Source of the DNA: Saccharothrix carnea
GTDB lineage: Bacteria > Actinomycetota > Actinomycetes > Mycobacteriales > Pseudonocardiaceae
NCBI RefSeq assembly: GCF_003014735.1
Contig: NZ_PYAX01000001.1
Location: forward strand, 744,001-808,000
Reading direction: 5' to 3'
Length of the DNA: 64,000 nt
Below are positions 41,755 to 51,480 of the stretch, one piece after another. Every line of letters starts with the position of its first letter. Positions within the stretch are counted from its first letter, which is position 1. The notes under the pieces were generated by a model. It worked only from the letters and a program-made list of their open reading frames with translations. It ran no database searches and had not been told where the DNA came from. The position numbers and the translations under genes are program-made.

Positions 41755-44700
41755 TCAGGCCACGTTCCGCAGGATCACCGCGCCGCGGCCGACGATGGCG
41801 CCGTCCGAGGTCTGCACGGTCAGCTCACCGCGCAGCACCCGGCCGGCACCGGCCTGGCCGGCGGCGGTCACCGTGGCGGGGACCGTCCACGTCGCACCGG
41901 CGGTGCGGTCGGCGTTGGTGTCGGTCACCGCGACCGTGCCGAGGCCGGCGGCGGCGAACAGGTCGATGTAGTCGTACTCCGTGGTGCCCGCGGGCACCTC
42001 GTAGCCGTCGACCTGCACCCGCCACGCGCCCGCGGCCGGGTTGTTGATCGTCACGGACTCCTCCGAGTCGCCGTCCGCCGCCTGACCGGCCAGCACGCAG
42101 GTGCCGGTGGTGCAGTTGTAGACGAACAGGTCGAGGTCGGCCGAGACGTCACTGGTCTTGCCGATCGTCGCGCGCAGCGACGTCGAACCCGGCGCCACGG
42201 TCAGGTCGTAGACCTGGACCGCTGCGTCCGCGATGGTCGGGCGGTCGATCCGGGCGCTGGCCAGGGGACCGCCGACGAGCCTGCCGTTGAACGCGGCCAG
42301 CGAGTTGGTCACCGCGTACTCGCGGCTGACCGGCGTGCCGATCACGACCGACTCGATGGTGTCCGGGTTCGGGCTGATCGCCGTGCCGAGCACGGACGCG
42401 GTCACCGAGTACGGCGCGGCGGCGGCGTCGGAGGTGCGCCGGGCCTCGACCACGACCTCCCACACGCCCGGCAGCGGGTTGCTGACCGTGCGGCTGGTCG
42501 GCGTGCCACCGGCACAGCCGGCGCCCGCGTCGGGGTTGTAGCAGTTGGTCGACGACGTGGTGTCGAACGGCACGCCGTACGGGTCGTAGCGCAGGAACCG
42601 GACCTGGCCCTTGCCCGCCTCAGTGCCACCGGCCGCCATGTCGATCTTCAGCGCGCTGGTGCCCGCGGGCACGTTCACGAAGAAGCTCTTCGACTGGTTG
42701 CGCTCGATCGTGCCGGTCTTGGTCACCGCGTACTTGCCCGCAGCGGTGAACTCGTCCGCCGCGAACACCGTGTTCAGCGTGAACACGTCGATGCCGCGGG
42801 TGAGCACGTTGTCCAGCCGCAGCACGGCCGAGTGCGCGCCCGCCGCGGCCGGCTTGACCTTGACGTCGAACTTCACCGGCGTGTTCAGCGGCAGCACCAC
42901 CGAGGACCGCGACGAGAACGTGCCGTCGTTGCCCTGCCAGTTCACCGCGAACGTCTGGTTGCGGTTCGGGCCCGTGGTGCGGGTCAGGGTGTACGTGCGG
43001 GTGTACTCCTTGCCCACGACGACGCCCTCGCGGTCGTGGATGCCGACGCCCGTGTTCGGGGTGGCCAGCAGGCCCGACAGCGCGGTGTTCACGGTCACCG
43101 AGGTGCTGACCGCCTGCGTCTCCGGGTGCGCGTTGAGCTGCGTCCACGCGCGCTTGGTGTCGAACAGGCCCGCGCCCTGCTCGTACGCCTGGAGGGTGGA
43201 GACCCACTTGGCGCCGGACTGGATCGCGGTGCGCAGCGCCTGGACGGGCGGGCGCTCGCCGTTGTGCTCGGCCTTGTACGCGCTGATCAGCAGCGCGGCG
43301 GCACCGGTCGCCTGCGGCGCGGCCATCGACGTGCCGTTGAACATGGCGTAACCGGCGGGCAGGTCGTAGGTACCGGCCACCGGACCGGGGGTCTGCCACT
43401 GCGGCACGGTCGAGATCGCCGAGCCGGGCGCGACGATGTTCGGCTTGAAGCCGCCGTCCTCGCGCGGACCGCGCGACGAGAAGCCGTGCAGGCCCTCGCG
43501 CTGCCTGGTCACCGAGCCGTAGTTGGACAGCCAGGTGTCCGCGGTGATGTACGAGCCGACGCTCATCGCGTCCGTGGACACGGACGGGTCGCCCACGGTG
43601 TTCGCGCCACCGCCGCTGTTGCCCGCGGAGATGAACACCTGCACGTTGTACTCGGCGATGGTGCGGTTGTAGAGCTCCGCACGCGCGTTGTTGCCGTCGT
43701 TGAGCGCCGGCAGGCCGCCGATGGAGATGTTGACGACGTCCGCGCCGTTGCGCGCCGCGTACAGCAGGCCGTCGATCAGGCCGCTGTTGGTGCACGACGG
43801 GGTCGTGAGGCAGACCTTGACGGCCATCAGCTTGGCGCCGGGCGCCGCGCCGACCATCTTGCCGCCGAACATCTTGTTCGCCGACGTGATGCCCGCGACG
43901 TGGGTGCCGTGCGCGGCGGAGATGCCCAGGTTGACCCAGGCGGTACCGGTCGCGTCGTAGATCGACTTGTCGGTCTGCACCACGAACGCCACGGTGTCCA
44001 GCACCGGCGTGGCCGGGTTGTCCGCGCCGAAGTGGCCGACGTCCTTCTTGTACTTGTAGTCGATCATCGCGGTCTGGTCGGTGAAGTCACCGTCGCCGTC
44101 GGTGTCGACCCGGACTTCCTTGGTCGTGATGTCCTGCAGCACGCCGAAGGTGTCCACGCGGTCGCCGTCGCGGTTGATGTCGCCGCCGACCTCGCTGTTG
44201 GCCGCGGCCAGGTCGCCCGCGGTCTCGCGGAACAGGCCGAAGCTGAACGGGCCGCCGGCGGCGGGGGCGGTGTAGGTCTTGCCGCCCGAGGTGAACGCGC
44301 CGTTGTAGCGGCCGGAGACCTGCAGCCACGTGCCGTCGCCGGAGTTGGTGGCGTTGGCGTTGTACCAGTCGACGATCTTGCGCTCACCGGTCGTGGTGGT
44401 CGCCAGCGCCGGGTGGTCCAGGTCGATGCCGGAGTCCATGATGGCGATCGTCGTGCCGCGACCGTCCCACTTGGGGTTGTCGTCGGTGAAGTGCGCCGCC
44501 TTGGTGTCCTGCGTCGGCATGTAGGGGTTCTTCTTGGGCGTCGCCTTGCCCGGCGCCTGCTGCGGCAGCGGCGTCGTGGCGCCCTCGGGACGCGGGTTGT
44601 CCAGGACGACCAGGCCGTCGACGTCCACCGCGTTCACGGACGCGAGCTTCGCGGCCTTCTCGGCGGAGTCCCGCGGCACCGAGACCTTGAGGTAGTCGAC

Positions 44701-44997
44701 GTCACGCTCGGTGGACTCGACCACGCCACCGAGCGCCTTGAGGTCGTTGGCGGCGGAGTCCAGCTTGCCCTCTTCGGCGGCGACGAGGAGCGTGACGTTC
44801 GCCTGACCGGCCTTCTCGGCTTCGGCGATGCGCTCCCGGTCCTGCTTGTCGAGCTGCTTGTCGGCGGGCGCAGGCGCGGATGGCGCCTCTTGCGCGACGG
44901 CCGACCCGGCGGCGAAGCCGAACCCAGTGGTGCCCAGCACGGCGGCCAGCAAGGCCGCACTGGTGCGGTGTCTCCACCGGCTTCCTGAGTTGATCAC
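41755..44997 (-). CDS. Secreted S8 subtilisin-like protease
   Basis: About 1080 residues from GTG 44997, which follows AAGGG. Signal peptide 1-35; propeptide about 65-132; catalytic Asp in IAIMDSGIDLDHP (near 188), His in AAHGTHVAGI (near 350), Ser in FNGTSMAAPQATG (near 550). Long insertions sit in the protease domain, and three or so C-terminal beta domains (about 630-1080) include two PPC-like segments (VWEVVVEARRT, AWRVQVDGY). It digests extracellular proteins. Its propeptide resembles the lipoprotein encoded convergently at 41251. The frame continues upstream of 44997 but without signal-peptide features. Confidence 0.93.
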   Translation of the reverse strand: MINSGSRWRHRTSAALLAAVLGTTGFGFAAGSAVAQEAPSAPAPADKQLDKQDRERIAEAEKAGQANVTLLVAAEEGKLDSAANDLKALGGVVESTERDVDYLKVSVPRDSAEKAAKLASVNAVDVDGLVVLDNPRPEGATTPLPQQAPGKATPKKNPYMPTQDTKAAHFTDDNPKWDGRGTTIAIMDSGIDLDHPALATTTTGERKIVDWYNANATNSGDGTWLQVSGRYNGAFTSGGKTYTAPAAGGPFSFGLFRETAGDLAAANSEVGGDINRDGDRVDTFGVLQDITTKEVRVDTDGDGDFTDQTAMIDYKYKKDVGHFGADNPATPVLDTVAFVVQTDKSIYDATGTAWVNLGISAAHGTHVAGITSANKMFGGKMVGAAPGAKLMAVKVCLTTPSCTNSGLIDGLLYAARNGADVVNISIGGLPALNDGNNARAELYNRTIAEYNVQVFISAGNSGGGANTVGDPSVSTDAMSVGSYITADTWLSNYGSVTRQREGLHGFSSRGPREDGGFKPNIVAPGSAISTVPQWQTPGPVAGTYDLPAGYAMFNGTSMAAPQATGAAALLISAYKAEHNGERPPVQALRTAIQSGAKWVSTLQAYEQGAGLFDTKRAWTQLNAHPETQAVSTSVTVNTALSGLLATPNTGVGIHDREGVVVGKEYTRTYTLTRTTGPNRNQTFAVNWQGNDGTFSSRSSVVLPLNTPVKFDVKVKPAAAGAHSAVLRLDNVLTRGIDVFTLNTVFAADEFTAAGKYAVTKTGTIERNQSKSFFVNVPAGTSALKIDMAAGGTEAGKGQVRFLRYDPYGVPFDTTSSTNCYNPDAGAGCAGGTPTSRTVSNPLPGVWEVVVEARRTSDAAAAPYSVTASVLGTAISPNPDTIESVVIGTPVSREYAVTNSLAAFNGRLVGGPLASARIDRPTIADAAVQVYDLTVAPGSTSLRATIGKTSDVSADLDLFVYNCTTGTCVLAGQAADGDSEESVTINNPAAGAWRVQVDGYEVPAGTTEYDYIDLFAAAGLGTVAVTDTNADRTAGATWTVPATVTAAGQAGAGRVLRGELTVQTSDGAIVGRGAVILRNVA

Positions 44998-45276
44998 GGC
45001 GCAAACCCTTCGTGGGGAAAGATTGGCGCAAGCACATCCCCCCGGGGCACCGGTAACAATCAGACGAACAGCCCAAAGAATAAGTCCACATTGGACTGAA
45101 CGGGGTATTGCGCAAACATGCGAGAAGTGCCGCACAAGACCGGAACGGGTGCGACCACTCCAGTCAAGAGCCGACCGGCCGGAATGTCAAACTCTGTCAA
45201 CGGTGAACCATCCGGAAGCGTGGGAAATCCGTAACAAATCGCACATCAACGCGATGGCGAGCACACTGGTCCCATC

Positions 45277-46083
45277 GTGGACGCCGCACCGATCGACCGG
45301 ATAGCCGACGAACTGTACGCCCTGCCGCTGGCGGAGTTCGTCGCGGCCCGCGACGCCCGCGCCCGGGTGGCCGCCGACCGCGGCGACAAGGCGTTGGCCA
45401 AGCAGATCTCGGCGCTGCGCAAGCCGACCTCGTCGGCGTGGGCGCTGAACCTGCTGGCCCGGGAGGGCACGTCCGACCTGGCCGAGGCGCTCGCTCTGGG
45501 TGACGAGCTGCGTGCCGCGCAGGAGGAGTTGCGCGGCGGCGCGCTGCGGCAGCTGAGCGCGCGGCGGCGGGCCGTGCTGAGCGCGCTCGTGCGACGGGTC
45601 GAGGTGCTGGCGAGCCACGCCGGCCAGCCGCTCGGGCCGGACGCCGTGCAGCAGGTGCGCACCACGTTGACCGCGGCACTGGCCGACGCCGTGCTCGGTG
45701 CCCGCATCCGGGCCGGGCGGCTGGTCAAGCCGGTCGAGCAGTCCGGCTTCGGCCCGTTGAGCGAGACCGCGACCCCGGTGCGCGACGACCTGGCACCGCG
45801 CCGGGAGCAGCGGCGGGAGCGGCGGCTGGCGCAGGCGCGTGACGACATCGGCACCGCGCAGGCGGACGTGCGGAAGGCGGACGCGGCCGTCGCGGAGGCC
45901 GAGCAGGCGCTGGCCGAACGCGAGGAGCACACCGCCGCGCTGCAGGCCGAGCTGCGGCGGGCGCAGCAGGCCGAGCGCGAGGCGGCGACCAGGCTGGCGA
46001 AGGCCAAGCGCCGCGCCGAGACCGCGCGGGACAAGCTCGCGGGCGCCGAGACCAAGATGACCGAACTGCGCGGCGACGCCTGA
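45277..46083 (+). CDS. Coiled-coil protein of unknown function
   Basis: The 268-residue soluble protein has two parts. Residues 1-150 are helical (ADELYALPLAEFVAARDARA, KQISALRKPTSSAWALNLLA), a motif common to conserved actinobacterial hypothetical proteins. Residues about 165-265 form a long charged coiled coil (QARDDIGTAQADVRKADAAV, EREAATRLAKAKRRAETARD). No catalytic residues stand out. GTG 45277 has no obvious Shine-Dalgarno. The AT-rich region before it also serves the divergent protease. Confidence 0.8.
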   Translation: MDAAPIDRIADELYALPLAEFVAARDARARVAADRGDKALAKQISALRKPTSSAWALNLLAREGTSDLAEALALGDELRAAQEELRGGALRQLSARRRAVLSALVRRVEVLASHAGQPLGPDAVQQVRTTLTAALADAVLGARIRAGRLVKPVEQSGFGPLSETATPVRDDLAPRREQRRERRLAQARDDIGTAQADVRKADAAVAEAEQALAEREEHTAALQAELRRAQQAEREAATRLAKAKRRAETARDKLAGAETKMTELRGDA

Positions 46084-46225
46084 TCCCGTGACCCGAGTCC
46101 GTGACGCGCGGCACACCGTCGCGACCACGGACCGTGACTCCCGACACCCTGCCGCCACGGGGGGAACACCCGCCGGACACCACCCGTTCTACTGCTGGTC
46201 GGCACGTGGACGCCGCACCGGACGT

Positions 46226-46272
46226 CAGGCCCCGCGAGGTACCTCCCCCAGGCCCCGCGCGGCACCTCTCCC
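46226..46272. repeat. Direct repeat in the gap before the cupin gene
   Basis: A 23-base unit beginning CAGGCCCCGCG occurs at 46226 and 46249 with a few changes. Otherwise the 290-bp gap 46084-46373 between convergent genes shows no gene and no strong hairpin. Confidence 0.6.
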
Positions 46273-46373
46273 CGAGACGTTGCAGGTGCGCCCACGCACG
46301 CCCGACCGCCGTCGGCCGAACGGTCACCCCCACCGCGCGGCCGGCGGCCTTTTACTTCCCCTGTCGCCGCAGC

Positions 46374-46856
46374 TCAGACCATGTACTGGTCGTGCCGGGC
46401 GTAGAACTCGGCCCACTCCTGCGCGCTCAACCGCCGGCCCGAATCCGCGATCTCCGCCAGTTCCCGGAAGAACTTCTCCCGCGGCGGGGCGGGGGCGAAC
46501 AGGATCAACATCGACGCGGGTTCGTCGGAGTCGTTCCGGAAAGCGTGGACACCGCCTTGCGGGACGTACAGGAAATCACCGGGCGTGCCCGTTACCCAAG
46601 TGTCACCGTTGTAGAGCCGGACCGATCCGGAGATCACGTAGAACGACTCCGAGAACGTCCGGTGGAAGTGCGGCTCGGGGCCGCCCGCGCGCGGCTCCAT
46701 CCGCCAGTCGAACAGCCCGTACTGCCCGCGCGTGACGTCACCGGTGGCGACCAACCGGTTCCGGACCAGCGGCCGGTCGATGGTCTCCACCTCCGCCACC
46801 GGCCGCCACACCGCGCTGATCTCGCCGACGTCCCCCGTGTACGACACGGTCACCAC
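46374..46856 (-). CDS. Cupin domain protein
   Basis: The 160-residue single-domain cupin has the first motif with metal-binding residues, GPEPHFHRTFSESFYVISG (His, His, Glu), and the second, PGDFLYVPQGGVHAFRN (His). It is followed by helices (REKFFRELAEIADSGRRLS, EWAEFYARHDQYMV). Such proteins act on or sense small molecules such as quercetin-type or polyketide substrates. It is divergent from a KstD-like flavoprotein across a 61-bp AT-rich spacer, which suggests a shared role in one compound's breakdown. Confidence 0.92.
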   Translation of the reverse strand: MVTVSYTGDVGEISAVWRPVAEVETIDRPLVRNRLVATGDVTRGQYGLFDWRMEPRAGGPEPHFHRTFSESFYVISGSVRLYNGDTWVTGTPGDFLYVPQGGVHAFRNDSDEPASMLILFAPAPPREKFFRELAEIADSGRRLSAQEWAEFYARHDQYMV

Positions 46857-46917
46857 CCCTTAAAGTGAATTTTGTTCAACTATCGTCCAGGGCCCCGGTT
46901 CGATCTAGACTCGCCCG

Positions 46918-48570
46918 ATGGCAGATGCGGATGTCATCGTCGTCGGCGCGGGCCTCGCGGGCCTGGTCGCCACCGCCGAACTGGTCGACGCCGGGCGCAA
47001 GGTCATCCTCCTCGACCAGGAGCCGGAGGCCTCGTTCGGAGGTCAGGCGTTCTGGTCGTTCGGCGGGCTGTTCCTGGTCGACAGCCCGGAGCAGCGGCGG
47101 TTGAAGGTCAAGGACTCGGCGGAGCTGGCCCTGCAGGACTGGCTGGGCTCGGCCGCGTTCGACCGGGACGCCGACCACTGGCCGCGTCGGTGGGCCGAGG
47201 CGTACGTGGACTTCGCGGCGGGCGAGAAGCGGCCGTGGCTGCACGCGATGGGCGTGCGCTGGTTCCCGCTCGTGCAGTGGGCCGAGCGCGGCGGGTACCT
47301 GGCGGACGGGCACGGCAACTCCGTGCCGCGGTTCCACGTGACGTGGGGCACCGGGCCGGGCATCGTCGCGCCGTTCGAGCGCCGGGTGCGCGAGGGCGTG
47401 GCGCGCGGGCTCGTGCAGCTGAAGTTCCGGCACCGCGTGACCGGGCTGACCACGACCGGCGGCGCGGTGGACGGCGTGCGCGGCGAGGTGCTGGAGGTCA
47501 GCACGGCCGGCCGGGGCGAGCCGAGTTCGCGGGCCGTGTCCGGCGACTTCGAGCTGCGCGCGCAGGCCGTGATCGTGACGTCCGGCGGTATCGGGGCGAA
47601 CCACGAGATGGTGCGCCGCAACTGGCCGGCCCGCCTGGGCACGCCGCCGGAGCACATGCTGTCCGGCGTGCCCGACCACGTGGACGGGTTGATGCTCAAG
47701 GTCGTGCAGGACACCGGCGGCGAGATCATCAACGAAGACCGGATGTGGCACTACCCCGAGGGCATCGCCAACTACGCCCCGGTCTGGAGCAGGCACGGCA
47801 TCCGCATCCTGCCCGGGCCGTCGTCGCTGTGGCTGGACGCGACCGGCTCACGGCTGCCGATCCCGTTGTTCCCGGGGTTCGACGCGCTGGGCGCGTTGGA
47901 GCACATCGTGAAGACCGGGCACGGCTACTCGTGGTTCGTGCTCAACTCGAAGATCATCGGCAAGGAGTTCGCGCTGTCCGGGTCGGAGCAGAACCCCGAC
48001 CTGACCGGCAAGGACGTGCGCGCGGTGCTGAAGCGGGCGATGCCGGGTGCGGTGGCGCCGGTGGAGGAGTTCGCGAAGCGGTCCGAGGAGTTCATCTTCG
48101 GCCGCACGCCGGAGGAGCTGGCGGCCGGGATGAACAAGCTGGTCGGCACGTCGTTGATCGACGCGGCGGCGCTGCGGCGGACCATCGTGGAGCGCGACCG
48201 GCAGGTGATCTCGGGCCTGGGCAAGGACATGCAGGTCAACGCCATGCGCGAGGCGCGGAAGTTCATCACCGACAAGCTGATCCGGGTGGTCGAGCCGCAC
48301 CCGTTGCTCGACCCGAAGGCCGGTCCGCTGATCGCCGTCCGCCTCTCCGTGCTCACCCGCAAGACGTTGGGCGGCCTGCACACGGACCTGTCGGCCCGGG
48401 TGCTGAAGCACGACGGGACCCCGCTGGACGGCGTCTACGCGGCCGGTGAGGCGTCCGGCTTCGGCGGGGGTGGCGTCCACGGCTACCGGGCCCTGGAGGG
48501 CACGTTCCTGGGCGGCTGCCTGTTCTCGGGCCGCGTCGCCGGCCGTGCCGCGGCCAAGGCCACGTCCTGA
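46918..48570 (+). CDS. FAD-binding dehydrogenase (KstD/fumarate reductase flavoprotein family)
   Basis: The 550-residue flavoprotein has the N-terminal dinucleotide-binding VIVVGAGLAGLVATAELVDAG and the FGGQAFWSFGGLFLVD loop. The FAD-binding C-terminal end, GVYAAGEASGFGGGGVHGYRALEGTFLGGCLFSGRVAG, is typical of ketosteroid dehydrogenase-like and succinate dehydrogenase-like FAD proteins (Pfam FAD_binding_2). It probably dehydrogenates a steroid or other ring ketone. ATG 46918 follows a tiny AT-rich promoter shared with the cupin gene. Its stop codon TGA lies inside the first unit of the junction palindrome at site B. Confidence 0.9.
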   Translation: MADADVIVVGAGLAGLVATAELVDAGRKVILLDQEPEASFGGQAFWSFGGLFLVDSPEQRRLKVKDSAELALQDWLGSAAFDRDADHWPRRWAEAYVDFAAGEKRPWLHAMGVRWFPLVQWAERGGYLADGHGNSVPRFHVTWGTGPGIVAPFERRVREGVARGLVQLKFRHRVTGLTTTGGAVDGVRGEVLEVSTAGRGEPSSRAVSGDFELRAQAVIVTSGGIGANHEMVRRNWPARLGTPPEHMLSGVPDHVDGLMLKVVQDTGGEIINEDRMWHYPEGIANYAPVWSRHGIRILPGPSSLWLDATGSRLPIPLFPGFDALGALEHIVKTGHGYSWFVLNSKIIGKEFALSGSEQNPDLTGKDVRAVLKRAMPGAVAPVEEFAKRSEEFIFGRTPEELAAGMNKLVGTSLIDAAALRRTIVERDRQVISGLGKDMQVNAMREARKFITDKLIRVVEPHPLLDPKAGPLIAVRLSVLTRKTLGGLHTDLSARVLKHDGTPLDGVYAAGEASGFGGGGVHGYRALEGTFLGGCLFSGRVAGRAAAKATS

Positions 48571-48667
48571 ACGTTGAACTCGGGGTACCTGAACGTAGGA
48601 CACGCGCGGCCTGAACGTACGACTCTCGCGCGTGTCCTGCGTTCGGGACGGGTGAGTTGAACGTTCA
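48568..48667. repeat. Convergent-junction palindrome, site B
   Basis: The two gene stops (48568-48570 and, reversed, 48665-48667) are both part of mirrored units TGAACGTTGAACTC and TGAACGTTCAACTC. Inside, CGTAGGACACGCGC pairs with GCGCGTGTCCTGCG with one mismatch, around a third unit TGAACGTACGACTCTCGCG at 48612. Overall the gap is an imperfect palindrome with arms of over 40 nt. Confidence 0.9.
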
Positions 48668-51406
48668 GGCGGTGGCGGGGAGGTCCAGCTTGCGGGACAG
48701 GTCGTCGGCATCGGCCAGGCGCAGGTCCCGGTACAGGTGCAAGGCGGCCAGCCAGTGCGGTCGGGCGGCGGCGGGGCCTTCGGACTGCTCCAGGACGTCG
48801 CCGATCGCGCGGTGGCACAGCGCCTCCTGGTAGCGGTCGCCCAGGCGGGCCGCCAGCGCCAGACCCGCGCGGTACGACTCCAGGGCCTCGTCGGCACGGC
48901 CCAGCTGCTGCGACGCCGCGCCCACGGTGTGCAGGGTGGCCGTGTGCGCCTTGGACGGCGCCGAGGGGAACAGGCCCAGCGCCTCCGTCGCGTGCCGCAA
49001 CGCCTCCTCCGGCTGGTGCTTGCGCAGCAGCACGTTCGCCAGGTTGTTCTGGATGCTCGCCTGCGACCGGTTGTCCCCGACCTCCCGCGCCACCTCCAGC
49101 GCCTCCAGGATCGTCTCCTGCGCCCGGTCCAGCTGGTCGTCGGCCATCAGGCAGTACCCGAGGTTCGCCAGCGCCGCCAGCTCCAGGTGCCGGTCGCCGT
49201 CGGCCAGCGCCGCCGCCCGCGTGCACGCCTCGATCGCCTCGTCGATCCGACCCAGGTCGGCCAACGTCGAACCCAACCGCAGCAGGAACGTCGCCTCCGC
49301 GTGCCGGTCGCCGAGCGACCGCGTCGCCGCCAACCCGATCCGGCACAGCGCCAGCCGGTCCAGCCGGTTGCCGCGCCGGAAGTGGAACGCGTCCAGGCAC
49401 AGCGCCAGCTGCCACGTCCGCTCCCGCTGCCCGCCGTTCACCGCGATGTCCAGCGCCAGCCCGAGGTTCGCCTCCTCCAGCGTGAACCAGTCCAGCGCCG
49501 CCGCGTGCGACGGCAGCTCCGGGAACGACGCGGGCCGGTGCTCGGCGGGCCCGAACGGCCGCACGTGGTCGGACAGGTGCGCCCGCGCCCGGTCGGCCAC
49601 GTGCAGGTAGTAGTCCAGCAGCCGACTGGTCGCCACCTGGTTGTCCACATCGGACTCGGTGGCCGCCAGGTGGTGGGTGAACAGCCGCACCAGGTCGTGC
49701 CGCGAGTACCGGTCCGGCGTCGACTCGTGCAGCAGGTTCGCGTACGCCAGGGTCCGCAGGTGCGTGCGCGCGCTGACCACGTTGATGTCCAGCAACGCCG
49801 CCGCCGCGTAGCTGTCCAGGTCCGTGCCGGGGTGCAGGCCCAGCCGGCGGAACAGCCGCGCCGCGCCCTCCGGCAGCTCCCGGTAGCTCACCGCGAGCGC
49901 CGCGTGCACACCGCGCCCCGCCTCCGGCAACGACAACGCCGACAGCCGTCCCTGCTCGTCGCGCAGCTCGTCCACCAGCGACTGGATCGTCCACCGCGGC
50001 CGTGACGCCAGCCGCGCGCCCGCGATCCGCAACGCCAGCGGCAGCCGGTCGCACAGCTCGACCAGCTCCGCCACCGCGTCCGGCTCCTGCTCGATCCGCT
50101 GACGCCCCAGCAGCGCCGTCAGCAGGTCCTCGGCGCTCGACTCCGGCAACGTCGGCACGTGCAGCGACGACGCGCCCTCCGTCACCACCAGGTCGTCCAG
50201 CCGGTGCCTGCTGGTCACCAGCACCAGGCACCGCGCCGAACCGGGCAGCAGCGGCCGGACCTGCTCGGCCGACCGGGCGTTGTCCAGGAACACCAGCACC
50301 CGCCGCCCGGCCAGCAGCGACCGGTACTGCGCGGCCTGGTCCTCCAGGTCCACCGCGATCTGCGAGTCGGTCAGCCCCAACGCCCGCAGGAAACCCACCA
50401 ACGCCGTGCGCGGGTCCAGCGGCTCGGTCTCGTCGAACCCGCGCAGGTTCACGAACAGCTGCCCGTCCGGGAAGTCACCCGCCACGCCGTGCGCCCACCG
50501 CAGCGCCAACGCCGTCTTGCCCACCCCGGCCGGGCCGACCAGCAGCCCGATCGCCGAGTCCTGCCCGGTCAGCGCCGCGCCGAGGTCCGACAGCTCCTCC
50601 TCGCGCCCGACGAACCCGCGGTGCTCGCGCGGCAACTGGGCCGGTGACCGGTCGGAGGTGCGCTCCACCGGCGTCGTCGGCGCCGTGTCACCCGCCAGCA
50701 CGGTCTGGTAGGCCTCGCGCAGCTCCGGCCCGGGGTCCACGCCCAGCTCGTCGACCAGCCGCTCCCGCGTCCGGTGGAACAGCGCCAGCGCCTCGGCCTG
50801 CCGCCCGCTCCAGTGCAGCGCCAGCACCAGCCGCGACACCAGCGCCTCGCGCAACGGGTTGGCGTCCACCGCGTCACGCAGCCCGGCCACCGCCTCGGCC
50901 GCCCGGTCCAGCCGCGACAGCCGGGTCGCCAGCTCCTGCACGGCGACCAGCCGCAGCTCCTCCAGCCGCGCCGACACCGCCTCGCGCAACTGGTCACCCG
51001 GCACGTCGGCCAGCACCGGGCCGCGCCACAGCGCCAACGCGTCCCGCAGCAGCCGCACCGCGTCCTCGTCCGCCGCCTCGCGGGCGCTCACCAGCAGGTC
51101 CTCGAACCGGAGCACGTCGACGGCCGCGCGTTCGCCGGTCAGCACGTAACCAGGAGCACGGGTGACGAGCGCGACACCACCGGCGAGGACCTTGCGCAGT
51201 TGGGCGATGTGTCCTTGAAGGGCGGCTTTCGCCTGCGGCGGCGGTGATCCGTCCCACACCAGCTCCAGCAGCCGGTCACCGGACACCACGCGGTTCAGCT
51301 CCAGCGCGAGCGCCGCCAGCACCGTCCGCCGCTTGGCAGCGCCCAGCCGAACGGCTTCCCCACCTGCGGAAACCAGCTCGACGGGGCCAAGCAGGTTCAC
51401 CCGCAT
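48665..51406 (-). CDS. SARP/AfsR-type transcriptional regulator
   Basis: The 913-residue protein follows the AfsR plan: OmpR-type winged helix (about 5-90; LGAAKRRTVLAALALELNRV), BTAD domain (about 95-245), NB-ARC ATPase with Walker A VGPAGVGKTALALRW (near 290) and LVFLDNARSAEQVRPLLPG, and TPR repeats (about 620-900; EATFLLRLGSTLADLGRIDE and following). It activates transcription by binding heptamer repeats spaced 11 bp. Such repeats (CGTTGGN) lie in the gap to the divergent type VII cargo genes, so that operon is the leading target. It starts at ATG 51406 after weak purines. Confidence 0.94.
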   Translation of the reverse strand: MRVNLLGPVELVSAGGEAVRLGAAKRRTVLAALALELNRVVSGDRLLELVWDGSPPPQAKAALQGHIAQLRKVLAGGVALVTRAPGYVLTGERAAVDVLRFEDLLVSAREAADEDAVRLLRDALALWRGPVLADVPGDQLREAVSARLEELRLVAVQELATRLSRLDRAAEAVAGLRDAVDANPLREALVSRLVLALHWSGRQAEALALFHRTRERLVDELGVDPGPELREAYQTVLAGDTAPTTPVERTSDRSPAQLPREHRGFVGREEELSDLGAALTGQDSAIGLLVGPAGVGKTALALRWAHGVAGDFPDGQLFVNLRGFDETEPLDPRTALVGFLRALGLTDSQIAVDLEDQAAQYRSLLAGRRVLVFLDNARSAEQVRPLLPGSARCLVLVTSRHRLDDLVVTEGASSLHVPTLPESSAEDLLTALLGRQRIEQEPDAVAELVELCDRLPLALRIAGARLASRPRWTIQSLVDELRDEQGRLSALSLPEAGRGVHAALAVSYRELPEGAARLFRRLGLHPGTDLDSYAAAALLDINVVSARTHLRTLAYANLLHESTPDRYSRHDLVRLFTHHLAATESDVDNQVATSRLLDYYLHVADRARAHLSDHVRPFGPAEHRPASFPELPSHAAALDWFTLEEANLGLALDIAVNGGQRERTWQLALCLDAFHFRRGNRLDRLALCRIGLAATRSLGDRHAEATFLLRLGSTLADLGRIDEAIEACTRAAALADGDRHLELAALANLGYCLMADDQLDRAQETILEALEVAREVGDNRSQASIQNNLANVLLRKHQPEEALRHATEALGLFPSAPSKAHTATLHTVGAASQQLGRADEALESYRAGLALAARLGDRYQEALCHRAIGDVLEQSEGPAAARPHWLAALHLYRDLRLADADDLSRKLDLPATA

Positions 51407-51424
51407 CCGCCAGCCCTTTCGGCA

Positions 51425-51465
51425 TTGTCACCGTGTAGTCGAAGAGTTTCCCACAGTTGTCACCG
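51425..51465. promoter_or_regulatory. Direct repeats next to the SARP start
   Basis: TTGTCACCG occurs at 51425-51433 and 51457-51465, 32 bp apart (three helical turns), just upstream of the SARP gene. Confidence 0.45.
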
Positions 51466-51480
51466 CACTCCGGCGGGCCA

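Noticed and set aside
41749..44988. Long open frame antisense to the subtilase (over 1000 codons)
   Set aside because: It is a GC-skew shadow of the protease gene: Arg/Gly/Val-rich without domains, while the opposite strand has a full catalytic triad and signal peptide.
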